Below are positions 54,255 through 62,153 of a stretch of 64,000 nt of DNA, one piece after another. This DNA comes from Verrucomicrobiaceae bacterium (GTDB lineage: Bacteria > Verrucomicrobiota > Verrucomicrobiia > Verrucomicrobiales > Verrucomicrobiaceae). The translations under genes were made by a program, and so were the position numbers. Location of the stretch: NCBI GenBank assembly GCA_027490195.1, contig JAIXYN010000037.1:16463-80462 (forward strand). Direction: 5' to 3'. How positions within the stretch are numbered: the first letter of the stretch is position 1; each line of letters begins with the position of its first letter. The notes under the pieces are model-generated. The model searched no databases, was not told where the DNA came from, and saw only the letters and a program-made list of their open reading frames with translations.

Positions 54255-54605
54255 ATGAAACCAACCGTTCGCACCCACCCCAACGCCGTCGTCGTCGAAC
54301 TCGAGGGCGATGCAGATCTGGCGACCGTGCCCGAATTCCAAAAAGTCGTGCGCGAGCAGATGAAGGCCGGAGTGAAGCGACTCATCATCGACTTCACCAA
54401 GGTGACCTTCGTCAACACCCCCGTCTGGGCCGTCGTGGTGGAATACTTTCAGCATGCCAGCAGCGCGGGCACGGAATTTGCGCTGGCTGGCATTCAAGGC
54501 CGTGTGGATGCCTCCTTCAAAATCGTGCGTCTCGGCGACTTCATCACCCATCTGCCCACAGTTGAGGCCGCTTTGAATGCCCCCGACCTGACCAGCAAAC
54601 GTTAG
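54255..54605 (+). CDS. STAS-domain protein (MlaB / anti-sigma-factor antagonist type)
   Basis: 116 residues, one STAS domain: VVELEGDADLATVPEF, RLIIDFTKVTFVNT, then WAVVVEYFQHA. The place of the phosphorylated Ser/Thr in SpoIIAA-type proteins (D-S-S-G) reads N-T-P-V here, so T55 could still accept phosphate. In proteobacteria a STAS protein (MlaB) binds MlaF and is needed for the transporter. The gene opens a cluster with mlaE 17 bases downstream and a PP2C phosphatase at the far end, so both a structural MlaB role and a phospho-switch role are possible. Confidence 0.85.
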   Translation: MKPTVRTHPNAVVVELEGDADLATVPEFQKVVREQMKAGVKRLIIDFTKVTFVNTPVWAVVVEYFQHASSAGTEFALAGIQGRVDASFKIVRLGDFITHLPTVEAALNAPDLTSKR

Positions 54606-54622
54606 TCCTCGCCACTCCGCCC

Positions 54623-55369
54623 ATGACCGAAGCATTCCGCCAATACTTCGAACTGTGCGGAAGCCTGCTTTACTGGCTCTTCGTGGCTCCATTTCGCGGC
54701 AGAGGCTGGCGGCTCGGCCACACTTTTGCTCAAATCGTTCGCATCGGGGTGCATGCCGTGCCCATGTCGGCTCTCACCGCCCTAACCATCGGCGTCGTGC
54801 TGGCCATGCAATCAGCGGCCCAGCTCGCGAAACTCGGTGCCACGGCTTTTGTCCCCGGACTCGTTTCCTCCAGCCTCATTCGCGAACTCGCCCCACTTGT
54901 GACGGCGGTCATCGTCATTGGCCGCAGCGGCTCATCAGTCACAGCGGAGCTCGGCACCATGAAGGTCTCGGAAGAAATCGAAGCCCTCGAAGTCATGGCC
55001 ATTCCCCCCATGTCCTGGCTCATCGTTCCGCGCTTTCTCGCCATGGTCATCATGCTGCCCCTGCTCACGGTCTTCAGCATTTACGTCGGCCTCGCAGGCG
55101 GCTGGCTCATCGGCCATTTCTCCCTGCACATGTCCACCGCCTTCTTCGTCACTCATGCGCTGCAGTATGTTGAATTGAGCGACATCGGCATCGGCCTCCT
55201 CAAAAGCGGCGTCTTCGGCGTGCTCATCGTCACCATCGCCTGCAGCATCGGCTTGAATGTCTCCGGCGGTGCCGAAGGCGTCGGCCTCGCCACCACACGC
55301 TCCGTCGTTGTCTCCCTCCTCAGCGTCTTCATCGCCAACGCCCTCCTCACCGCCCTGTTCTTCTTCTGA
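54623..55369 (+). CDS. MlaE family lipid ABC transporter permease
   Basis: 248 residues with about five membrane segments. MlaE/YrbE traits: an N-terminal amphipathic stretch, IGVVLAMQSAAQLAKLG, LIRELAPLVTAVIVIGRSGS and TAELGTMKVSEEIEALEVM, the coupling region that touches the ATPase, then FLAMVIMLPLLTVFSIYVGL. It forms the inner-membrane channel of the Mla-type phospholipid transporter. The stop is followed by a 403-base gap containing repeat copy C before mlaF. Confidence 0.94.
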   Translation: MTEAFRQYFELCGSLLYWLFVAPFRGRGWRLGHTFAQIVRIGVHAVPMSALTALTIGVVLAMQSAAQLAKLGATAFVPGLVSSSLIRELAPLVTAVIVIGRSGSSVTAELGTMKVSEEIEALEVMAIPPMSWLIVPRFLAMVIMLPLLTVFSIYVGLAGGWLIGHFSLHMSTAFFVTHALQYVELSDIGIGLLKSGVFGVLIVTIACSIGLNVSGGAEGVGLATTRSVVVSLLSVFIANALLTALFFF

Positions 55370-55540
55370 TGTTAGACTGCAATGCCACTCAGTTAAAGCA
55401 ACGTTCCATTCATTCTCGGACCTCGCCGCCGAGTCACGTCAACCTGCCAGCCCTCCGCCAACCAAGAGCACGAGCTCCGTTGACCCTCCTCCCAAGCCTC
55501 TCCACCAAGCAAGATCACGGCCTCCATTGGCCTTCCACTC

Positions 55541-55702
55541 ACCCCACTCCACCAGCCCCAAAGGGGCTGCGGAATATAGCCCAGGGTCAGCCGAGCCTCA
55601 GCGAGGCGACCCTAGGTACGTCAGCACCATCCGGAAAGCAAACCCAGCACTCCGCCACACCCCACGCCCACCAGCAGCGTCTTCAAAAAAACTCCGCCGC
55701 AC
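55541..55702. repeat. Dispersed structured intergenic repeat, copy C
   Basis: Lies in the 403-base gap between mlaE and mlaF (55370-55772), where I see no gene. Hairpin 1 is AGCCCC-AAA-GGGGCT; the long stem is CCCAGGGTC / GACCCTAGG with one mismatch, enclosing an inner hairpin GCCTC-AGC-GAGGC. The tail GGAAAGCAAACCCAGC and CACCAGCAGCGTCTTC follows. Several reading frames cross it but none looks like a gene. Confidence 0.87.
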
Positions 55703-55772
55703 ATTCACTCCGCAATCACCCAACGCTCCAATATCATCCCATCCGATGATCGCCATTAACTGAGCATCCCCC

Positions 55773-56657
55773 ATGCCTGACTCCTCTCCAGACCTGACCA
55801 CCCGCGAACCGATCATCGAGGTCGATTCACTCGTGCGCCACTTTGGATCTCAGAAAGTCCTGAACGGCGTCAGCTTCAAAGTCTATGAAGGCGACACCTT
55901 CATCATCATGGGCGGCAGCGGCTGCGGCAAGAGCACCCTCCTGCGCCACCTCATCGGCACGGAAAAGCCCACATCCGGCAGCATCAAAATCTTCGGCCAG
56001 GAGATCACCACCATGAACGAGGATGCCATGCGCAAACTGCGCGGCCGCTACGGCATGCTCTTTCAATCCGGTGCCTTGCTCCAATCCCTCACCGTGGCGG
56101 AAAACGTGGCGCTCCCTCTGAATGAACACACTCAACTCGACGCCGGACTGATCGACACGGTCGTCAAAATGAAACTCGAGCAGGTCGGCCTCACCGGCCA
56201 TGGCCACAAGAAACCTTCCGAGATCAGCGGCGGCATGAAAAAACGCGCCGCTCTTGCCCGCGCTCTTGCTCTGGACCCGCCGCTCGTCTTCAGCGACGAA
56301 CCCACCGCCGGCCTCGATCCCATCATGACCGCCGTGGTCGATGAACTCACCCAGCGCCTAACCCAGAAAATCGGCGCAACAGTGGTCGTCGTCACGCATG
56401 ACATGAACAGCGTCTTCCGCATCGGCACCCGCATCATCATGCTCGGCACCGGCCCAAATCAGGGAAAAATCATCGCCTCCGGTACGCCCGCAGAAATTCG
56501 CGCGCACCCACATCCCGCCGTGCAGCAGTTCATCAACGGCGATCCTCAGGGAGATGGCAGCGACGACTCCGGCGAGATCCTTTATCGCGAAACACTGCTC
56601 GGCCTGAACGAAACCGGCACGCACTCACGCTCCGCCACTCACTCCTCCAAGCCATGA
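55773..56657 (+). CDS. MlaF family ABC transporter ATP-binding protein
   Basis: 294 residues. Walker A GGSGCGKST (47-55), Q-loop GMLFQSGALLQSL, signature EISGGMKKRAALARALAL, Walker B PLVFSDEPTAGLDP and the switch histidine in VVVTHDMNS. The ISGGMKKR form is characteristic of MlaF-type ATPases. It drives lipid movement between inner membrane and periplasm with MlaE and MlaD. Its last four bases overlap the mlaD start. The C-terminal 35 residues (ILYRETLLGLNET, then Ser/His/Thr-rich) extend beyond the ABC domain. Confidence 0.94.
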   Translation: MPDSSPDLTTREPIIEVDSLVRHFGSQKVLNGVSFKVYEGDTFIIMGGSGCGKSTLLRHLIGTEKPTSGSIKIFGQEITTMNEDAMRKLRGRYGMLFQSGALLQSLTVAENVALPLNEHTQLDAGLIDTVVKMKLEQVGLTGHGHKKPSEISGGMKKRAALARALALDPPLVFSDEPTAGLDPIMTAVVDELTQRLTQKIGATVVVVTHDMNSVFRIGTRIIMLGTGPNQGKIIASGTPAEIRAHPHPAVQQFINGDPQGDGSDDSGEILYRETLLGLNETGTHSRSATHSSKP

Positions 56658-57865
56658 AAAACAAGCAAGATGCCACCGTGGCGACACTCGTCATTCTGTG
56701 CTCCCTGATGCTTCTCGGAGCGCTCATGTTCGCCATCTCGGGCGATCCCTGGCGCAAACCCCATCTGCGCTTTTCCGTGGACTTTGCCGATGTCACCGGC
56801 ATTCACCGCAACACCACCGTGCTCTTCGCGGGCGACAAAATCGGCGTGGTGGATCGAATCGAACACCTCGCCCCCACCGATCGCATCCTTCCCAGCAACA
56901 CGGTGCGTGTTCACATCGAAGTCTTCGAACCTGCCCCCATCCCCGCAAGGCTGAAGGTCATCATCAGCGCCGAGTCAGTGCTGGGCGAAAAACACATCGC
57001 ACTCATACGCCTCGATGACGAAGACGGCCTGCTGGCCGATGGCTCACGGCTCACCTCCACCAGCATGGGCAGCCTGCTGGAAATGATGCTGCCCGGCGGC
57101 GACGCCATCTTCGCCAACATCCGGGACATCACCGCCGATCTCAAAAAAATCACCGCCCCCCTGGGCAAAGGCGAGGCCTCCAAAAAAATCACCGACTCGC
57201 TGGCCAACATCGAGGCCTTCACCCACGAGCTTAAAACCACCTTCACCGGCGACGGCAAAACGCCCGGCTTTGGACAAAAGATCCATGCTGTGGCCGACAA
57301 GCTCGAAGACACCGCCACCGGCATTCAGGACCTCGTCAAAGGGCCAAAAGGCGCGGCTGACAAAGGCCTCGCCAATCGTGCAGACGCCATCCTCGCCAAC
57401 CTCGAAAGCTTCTCCAAGGAACTCAACGGCACCATCGCAGGCACACCGGACGGCAAGCCCGGCCTGAAAGTTCGCATCGAAGAAATCACCACCGATCTCC
57501 ATCGCATGCTCGCAGGTGGCGAAACCGCCTCAGGCCCTGGTTTGGAAAAGCACCTCGATACCACCATGCGCAAGATCAACACCCTGGTCGAGGAAATGAA
57601 CGCCCTAGTCGTGTGGGGCGAGTACATCACCGGCACGCTCGCCGGAAAACCCAGCCGCCTCATCTTTGGCAACAAAGAAAATGAGGTGCCCTCCAAGGAG
57701 CAGATCATCGAGCACATGCGGCGCACCCAGACACCTTACCCCGTGCGTATCAAAGAACTCGAATCAGGTTCAAAATCGGCTCCCAGCGTCCCCATGCCCC
57801 GCGAAAGCGCCACCCCCGAAGAAAAGAAAAAAGGCATTCTCGACCTCTTCAAACGCCGTGAGTAA
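56654..57865 (+). CDS. MlaD/MCE-domain lipid transport protein
   Basis: 403 residues: a single N-terminal membrane anchor (about 10-30), then the MCE domain (about 37-120: LRFSVDFADVTGI, TTVLFAGDKIGVVDRI, SAESVLGEKHIAL). A long helical region (about 140-340: DITADLKKITAPLG, SLANIEAFTHELK) may form a periplasmic stalk or needle, longer than in E. coli MlaD. The basic C-terminus ends ILDLFKRRE. The following phosphatase gene starts eight bases before its stop, so the two are translationally coupled. Confidence 0.93.
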   Translation: MKNKQDATVATLVILCSLMLLGALMFAISGDPWRKPHLRFSVDFADVTGIHRNTTVLFAGDKIGVVDRIEHLAPTDRILPSNTVRVHIEVFEPAPIPARLKVIISAESVLGEKHIALIRLDDEDGLLADGSRLTSTSMGSLLEMMLPGGDAIFANIRDITADLKKITAPLGKGEASKKITDSLANIEAFTHELKTTFTGDGKTPGFGQKIHAVADKLEDTATGIQDLVKGPKGAADKGLANRADAILANLESFSKELNGTIAGTPDGKPGLKVRIEEITTDLHRMLAGGETASGPGLEKHLDTTMRKINTLVEEMNALVVWGEYITGTLAGKPSRLIFGNKENEVPSKEQIIEHMRRTQTPYPVRIKELESGSKSAPSVPMPRESATPEEKKKGILDLFKRRE

Positions 57866-59525
57866 TCCACAGCCCATCTCCTCACGCCAGAGCGTTCTGC
57901 TCGAAGTCGCACGTCGCCTCAGCAGCACGCAAAATCTAGTCGAACTGGTCGATCACATCCTCCAGCGTTCCCGCGAGGTCATGGACTGCGAAGTGTGCTC
58001 CATCCTGCTGCCAGACGGTCCCAGCGAAGACCTACTCATCCGCTCCACGCTCGATCCCATCAACGCGATGGAGGTTCGTGTCCCCAAAGGCAAAGGCATC
58101 GCCGGTGACGTCTATGCGACCAAGACAGCCGTCAACATTGAAGACGCGCTCAACGATCCGCGCCACTTCAGGCCTGCCGCCGACAAGTCCGACCTCGTCA
58201 CCCGCGCGATGGTCACCATTCCCCTCCTCGATGGCGACCACTGCCTGGGGGTAATGCAGGCGATCAATCCGAACAACGGCTCTGCCTTCACCGCTCACGA
58301 CGTGGAGATGTTTGAGACTTTTGGCAGCCTCATCGCCGTGACACTCATGCGGCTCGAATCCCAGAAGAAGGCGATTCTCGAAGCCGAAAACCGGCAGCAA
58401 CTCTCACTCGCCACAGAAATCCAAAACTCCTTCCTCCCTGCGCCCCAGGTCCGTTTGGGAGACGTGGCTGTCGAGACTTTCTATGAACCCGCCAGCGAAG
58501 TCGGCGGCGACTTCTTTTTCTGGCACCAGATCGACGACGGCAAAATCCTCCTGGGTGTCGGCGATGTCTGCGGCAAGGGCCTGCCCGCCGCACTCGACAT
58601 GGCACGCGGCACCACACTCATCGCTTCCACCGCCCATCTGTGCGTCTCGATGAACCTCGCCGAGTGGATGACGACCCTGAACAAACGCCTCTGTGGCGTC
58701 ATGAAGGCGGGTCGCTTCATCGCTATCAATGCCATGCTCGTCTGCCCCAAGACACGACGCGTGTGGCTCTGCTGCGCTGGCCTGCCAGGCGCACAGGTTT
58801 TCGACGGCAAGCTCTGGAAGGAAGTCGCCGCTCCCGGCAATGCACCCCTCGGCATCTCATGTGCCGCACGCTACTCCGAGCTCGCGCTCCCCTTCAGCAC
58901 CGGCCGCCAGTGGATGCTCTACACCGACGGCATTCTCGAAGTGCAGAACAGCACGGGTGAATACTTTGAAGACGCCGCATTCGCTGCCGCCATGCAGCAC
59001 ACCAACGGCAGCGAGGGCTTCCTAAAACACCTCGTCGAGCAATGGCACACCTTTGCCGACGACTCCAGCTATCAGGACGATGCCACCGTCCTAACGATCA
59101 CCGATCATTCGCCCCCAGCGCCGGATGAAATCGCCCTCACCTGCCATCCTGACACCCTGCGCCTCGTGCGTGAGTTCATCGAGGCATGGTCCGCCTATCA
59201 TGGCCTGACCGATGAATTCACCGGCCTCCTGGTGCTAGGTTGTGATGAGGTCATGAGCAACATCTGCAAATACGCCTACTGCTCCACCAGCACCGAACGC
59301 GCCGCCACCTGCCGCATGGAGTCAGGCCCGGACTCCGTTCGCATCCTCATCGAGCATTACGGCGCAGGCATCACCAACGAGGATTTCCAGAAGCTCGTAG
59401 CACCACCCTCCATCGACCGTCGCATCGGCGGCCTGGGCCTCCATGTCATCAGCGAGATTTTCGACCGCGTCGATTTCCGCCGCGAAGAAGGCCGGTCCGT
59501 GATTGAATTGGTCAAGTCCGTTTAA
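57858..59525 (+). CDS. GAF-PP2C(SpoIIE)-HATPase regulator
   Basis: 555 residues from the GTG at 57858 inside the mlaD end; this start removes an implausible Pro/Lys-rich stretch and gives a helix leading into GAF. Domains: GAF (about 14-168, DCEVCSILLPDG, KGKGIAGDVY), PP2C/SpoIIE (about 185-415) with metal aspartates in EVGGDFFFW (D218), LGVGDVCGKG (D236), YTDGILEVQ (D357) and DDATVL (D408), and an RsbW-like HATPase (about 425-555) with CDEVMSNICKYAY and IGGLGLHV. In the latter the Asp of the DxGxG box is His (HYGAG). It would dephosphorylate a STAS protein in response to a GAF ligand; the STAS gene that opens this cluster is the obvious candidate. Confidence 0.9.
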   Translation: MSNPQPISSRQSVLLEVARRLSSTQNLVELVDHILQRSREVMDCEVCSILLPDGPSEDLLIRSTLDPINAMEVRVPKGKGIAGDVYATKTAVNIEDALNDPRHFRPAADKSDLVTRAMVTIPLLDGDHCLGVMQAINPNNGSAFTAHDVEMFETFGSLIAVTLMRLESQKKAILEAENRQQLSLATEIQNSFLPAPQVRLGDVAVETFYEPASEVGGDFFFWHQIDDGKILLGVGDVCGKGLPAALDMARGTTLIASTAHLCVSMNLAEWMTTLNKRLCGVMKAGRFIAINAMLVCPKTRRVWLCCAGLPGAQVFDGKLWKEVAAPGNAPLGISCAARYSELALPFSTGRQWMLYTDGILEVQNSTGEYFEDAAFAAAMQHTNGSEGFLKHLVEQWHTFADDSSYQDDATVLTITDHSPPAPDEIALTCHPDTLRLVREFIEAWSAYHGLTDEFTGLLVLGCDEVMSNICKYAYCSTSTERAATCRMESGPDSVRILIEHYGAGITNEDFQKLVAPPSIDRRIGGLGLHVISEIFDRVDFRREEGRSVIELVKSV

Positions 59526-59531
59526 GAATTT

Positions 59532-59548
59532 GAATACTAAGAGTATTC
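59532..59548. promoter_or_regulatory. Perfect AT-rich inverted repeat
   Basis: GAATACT-AAG-AGTATTC, seven-base arms, six bases after the phosphatase stop and 57 before the next gene. No T-run follows directly (TTATTGACCC), so an operator is as likely as a weak terminator. Confidence 0.35.
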
Positions 59549-59604
59549 TTATTGACCCTTCCGGCTGATTTGGATAAAACGGCGACTTAATTCCACCAAA
59601 TCAC

Positions 59605-60048
59605 ATGGAGACACCCACCAAAATCAAGCTGTTCGCAGCCATTGCAATCATCGCTGGCCCCTTCATCACCTACAATGGCCATCAGGAAAAAGAGCGCCTT
59701 GCTAGGCTGGAAAAGGAGGGCGTTACGGTGGATGGCATCATCGAAGGGGGAGAGTGGAGCAGAGGACGGCGTTCGAAAGGCTACAAGTTTGACGTCTCCT
59801 ACACCCCGCAAAACGGTGCCCCTGTAAAACAGACCTTCAAAGTCACCTCCAACTATTTCTCCGCCCACGCCAGTGACACCGCTGTCACGGATCCGGTGGC
59901 CAAGGTACGATACCTCCCTTCCGCGATTCAGGACAGCGCCATTCTTGTCGGCGGCTCCACAAACTTCACGGCGGGTTTTAATTTAGGCATTGGAGCCTTC
60001 GTTGGCGGTCTGCTCACCTTGGGAATCATGTTTTTACTCAAGAAGTAA
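59605..60048 (+). CDS. DUF3592-like small membrane protein
   Basis: 147 residues: a first membrane helix (about 7-23, IKLFAAIAIIAGPFITY), a soluble beta domain (about 38-115) with GVTVDGIIEGGEW, FDVSYTPQNGAPV and VAKVRYLPSAI, and a second helix near the end (LGIGAFVGGLLTLGIMFLL). The pattern VDG...Y.P.NG....V.YLP matches DUF3592-type proteins. Function unknown. Followed by a clear intrinsic terminator. Confidence 0.8.
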   Translation: METPTKIKLFAAIAIIAGPFITYNGHQEKERLARLEKEGVTVDGIIEGGEWSRGRRSKGYKFDVSYTPQNGAPVKQTFKVTSNYFSAHASDTAVTDPVAKVRYLPSAIQDSAILVGGSTNFTAGFNLGIGAFVGGLLTLGIMFLLKK

Positions 60049-60079
60049 CCGGCTTGGCCAGCATAAGCCATCCACCTTT

Positions 60080-60104
60080 GGCGGGAGAAGTCTCCCGCCT
60101 TTTT
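60080..60104 (+). terminator. Intrinsic terminator
   Basis: GGCGGGAG (60080-60087) and CTCCCGCC (60092-60099) pair perfectly around AAGT and are followed by five T residues. It ends the DUF3592-like transcript before the acyltransferase gene. Confidence 0.85.
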
Positions 60105-60173
60105 CATGCCCTGATGCGGCATCCCTCGCCTTGACCGCAGATCAGAACACCGCCATGCAATGCGCTCACCCTC

Positions 60174-60833
60174 ATGGCTAAAATCCGCATCAAATCCGCC
60201 GGCAAGATCATCGCAGGAATCATGCGCTGCATCGGCTCGACCTTGCGCTGGGAGGTGCGGGATGACGCCGGTGTGTTTGATGCCACCCGCAAAGGCTGGA
60301 TCTGGTCCTTCTGGCACAACCGCATGTTCCTCATCCCCTGGCTTCACCATGAGTGGTTCGCCAATGTTCCCGGCACCATCCTGACCAGCCCCAGCGGCGA
60401 CGGACAGATCATCGCCGATGTCTGCGCGAGCTTCGGCATCGAAGCCGAGCGCGGCTCAAGCTCCAAACCCGAGAAAGGCATGAGCGCCCTCATCGCCCTC
60501 GCCGCCAAGGCACGTGAAGGCTACGAGATCGGCATCACCCCCGATGGCCCGCGCGGCCCCCTTCACCGTGTGCAGCCAGGCATCGTCAAGCTCGCCCAGC
60601 TCACCGGCGTGCCCATCATCCCCGTGCACATGCACTACAGCCACGCCATCCAGTTCAAAACCTGGGATGAATTCCTCCTGCCCCTGCCCTTCTCCAAAGT
60701 CACCCTCGTCTTCGACAAACCCCATCACATCCCGCGCCGCCTGACCGAGGATGAGTTCGAGCAGAAGCGCCTCGCATTGGAAGATGTGATGCGTTTTGGA
60801 ACCACCCTTGAAAACCTTCAGGCCTCCCGCTAG
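60174..60833 (+). CDS. DUF374 lysophospholipid acyltransferase-like protein
   Basis: 219 residues. DUF374 hallmarks: WSFWHNRMFLIPW (the HX4-type block where other acyltransferases have HX4D), LTSPSGDGQIIA, ERGSSSKPEKGMSAL and GITPDGPRGPLHRVQPG. The family is linked to lipid A or phospholipid acylation at the inner membrane. Nine bases separate it from the zinc-ribbon membrane protein, which overlaps rluE, giving a three-gene unit. Confidence 0.9.
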   Translation: MAKIRIKSAGKIIAGIMRCIGSTLRWEVRDDAGVFDATRKGWIWSFWHNRMFLIPWLHHEWFANVPGTILTSPSGDGQIIADVCASFGIEAERGSSSKPEKGMSALIALAAKAREGYEIGITPDGPRGPLHRVQPGIVKLAQLTGVPIIPVHMHYSHAIQFKTWDEFLLPLPFSKVTLVFDKPHHIPRRLTEDEFEQKRLALEDVMRFGTTLENLQASR

Positions 60834-60842
60834 CCTCGCGGC

Positions 60843-61364
60843 ATGGAAACGCTCTCTGTCCGTTGCAACCACTGCGGCGCTCCGCTTCAAGTCTCCGACG
60901 CCACCCGTTTCGTCACCTGCCAGTTCTGCCAAAGCAGCTTGGAGGTGAAGCGCACAGAAAGCTCCATCTTCACCGAGGAAGTCGCCAAGATCGCCGAGAA
61001 CACCGGCAAGATGGCCGAGAGCCTGGAAGTCATCGCTCTGCAAAATGAGATCGAGAAACTGGATCGAGAGCTCGGCCTGGATCACATGCTCGCAACAAAA
61101 AAGAACGCCTCGGGACCGGTCGCAAAAATCATGGGCACCATGTTTGGAGTCTTTTTCACCGTGGTCTGCGTTCTCATGGCCACTGGCTTCTCAAAAGCGG
61201 GTGCAGGCATTTTCACCATTGTTCCACTCGGCATGGGCGTATTCGGGATTGTCATTACCATTGCCTCGCTGCGTGCGGGCTTGAATGAAAACTCCACTCA
61301 TTCCAAATATCAGGAACGCCGCGAAGCACTGGAGCGCCAGCTGGAAGAATTAAAACAAAAGTAA
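60843..61364 (+). CDS. Zinc-ribbon membrane protein of unknown function
   Basis: 173 residues. An N-terminal zinc ribbon (VRCNHCGAPL and VTCQFCQSSL: C8, C11, C26, C29) is followed by a coiled coil (about 43-85), two membrane helices (about 98-120 and 124-146) and a charged helical tail (RREALERQLEELKQK). Zinc-ribbon plus transmembrane proteins of this shape occur in many PVC genomes without assigned function. The stop overlaps the rluE start by one base, so the pair is coupled. Confidence 0.8.
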   Translation: METLSVRCNHCGAPLQVSDATRFVTCQFCQSSLEVKRTESSIFTEEVAKIAENTGKMAESLEVIALQNEIEKLDRELGLDHMLATKKNASGPVAKIMGTMFGVFFTVVCVLMATGFSKAGAGIFTIVPLGMGVFGIVITIASLRAGLNENSTHSKYQERREALERQLEELKQK

Positions 61365-61966
61365 TGCTCCTCGCTTTCTACAAGCCCTTCGACGTCCTCT
61401 CCCAGTTCACCCAGGAGCATCCCTCCCACCGCACCCTGGCGGAATTCGGCTTCCCACCAGACGTCTATGCCATTGGCCGCCTGGATCGCGATTCCGAAGG
61501 CCTCCTGCTCCTCAGCGACGAAGCCCGCTGGAATGATCGCCTCCTCAATCCCCGCCACGCCCATCCCCGCACCTATCACGCCCAGGTGGACGGCACCATC
61601 ACCGACGAAGCTTTGAGAAAACTCCGCTCCGGCCTGGACCTCAAAGACTTCCACTCCCTTCCCTGCAAAGCCCAGCGCCTCGACACCGAGCCCCCTCATC
61701 CCCCACGCGATCCCCCCATCCGCGTCCGCAAAAACATCCCCACCTCCTGGCTCGAACTCACCCTCACCGAAGGCAAAAATCGCCAGGTCCGCCGCATGAC
61801 CGCCGCCGTCGGCTTCCCCACCCTCCGCCTCATCCGCGTCAGCATCGGCGGCCTCAGCCTTGAGAGCCTAGCCCTCGACCCCGGCAAATGGCGCGCCCTC
61901 AGCGCCAGCGAGCAGCAACAAGTCTTCGCCAGCCCCCCTCGGCAGCGCATTCCGGCAGTACGATAG
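61364..61966 (+). CDS. rluE: 23S rRNA pseudouridine synthase RluE
   Basis: 200 residues, start overlapping the preceding stop (TAATG). MLLAFYKPFDVLSQFTQE at the N-terminus, AIGRLDRDSEGLLLLS with the catalytic aspartate and EGKNRQVRRMTAAVG near the C-terminus are the RsuA/RluB/E/F family motifs. The lack of an N-terminal S4 domain and the short length point to RluE, which modifies a uridine in helix 90 of 23S rRNA. It isomerises uridine without cofactor. Confidence 0.93.
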   Translation: MLLAFYKPFDVLSQFTQEHPSHRTLAEFGFPPDVYAIGRLDRDSEGLLLLSDEARWNDRLLNPRHAHPRTYHAQVDGTITDEALRKLRSGLDLKDFHSLPCKAQRLDTEPPHPPRDPPIRVRKNIPTSWLELTLTEGKNRQVRRMTAAVGFPTLRLIRVSIGGLSLESLALDPGKWRALSASEQQQVFASPPRQRIPAVR

Positions 61967-61978
61967 ACACTCTTGTCT
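61965..61978. repeat. Short dispersed palindrome, copy 2
   Basis: AGACACTCTTGTCT touches the rluE stop. Perfect AGACA/TGTCT arms around CTCT. Same element as at 19839. Confidence 0.4.
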
Positions 61979-62153
61979 GTCGGTCAGCGCCCCCACATCA
62001 CCCACCGCCTTCGCATACCCCTCTCCTCCGGAACAACCGCCAACCATCGCAAACAATCGCCAACGACTGCAAACTCCCCTCCCTCCCCAAAACTCCGTCC
62101 TTGCGCACCCGCCCCCGCATGCCATTTTCCGCGCCCTTTCCCCAAACCCCAGC

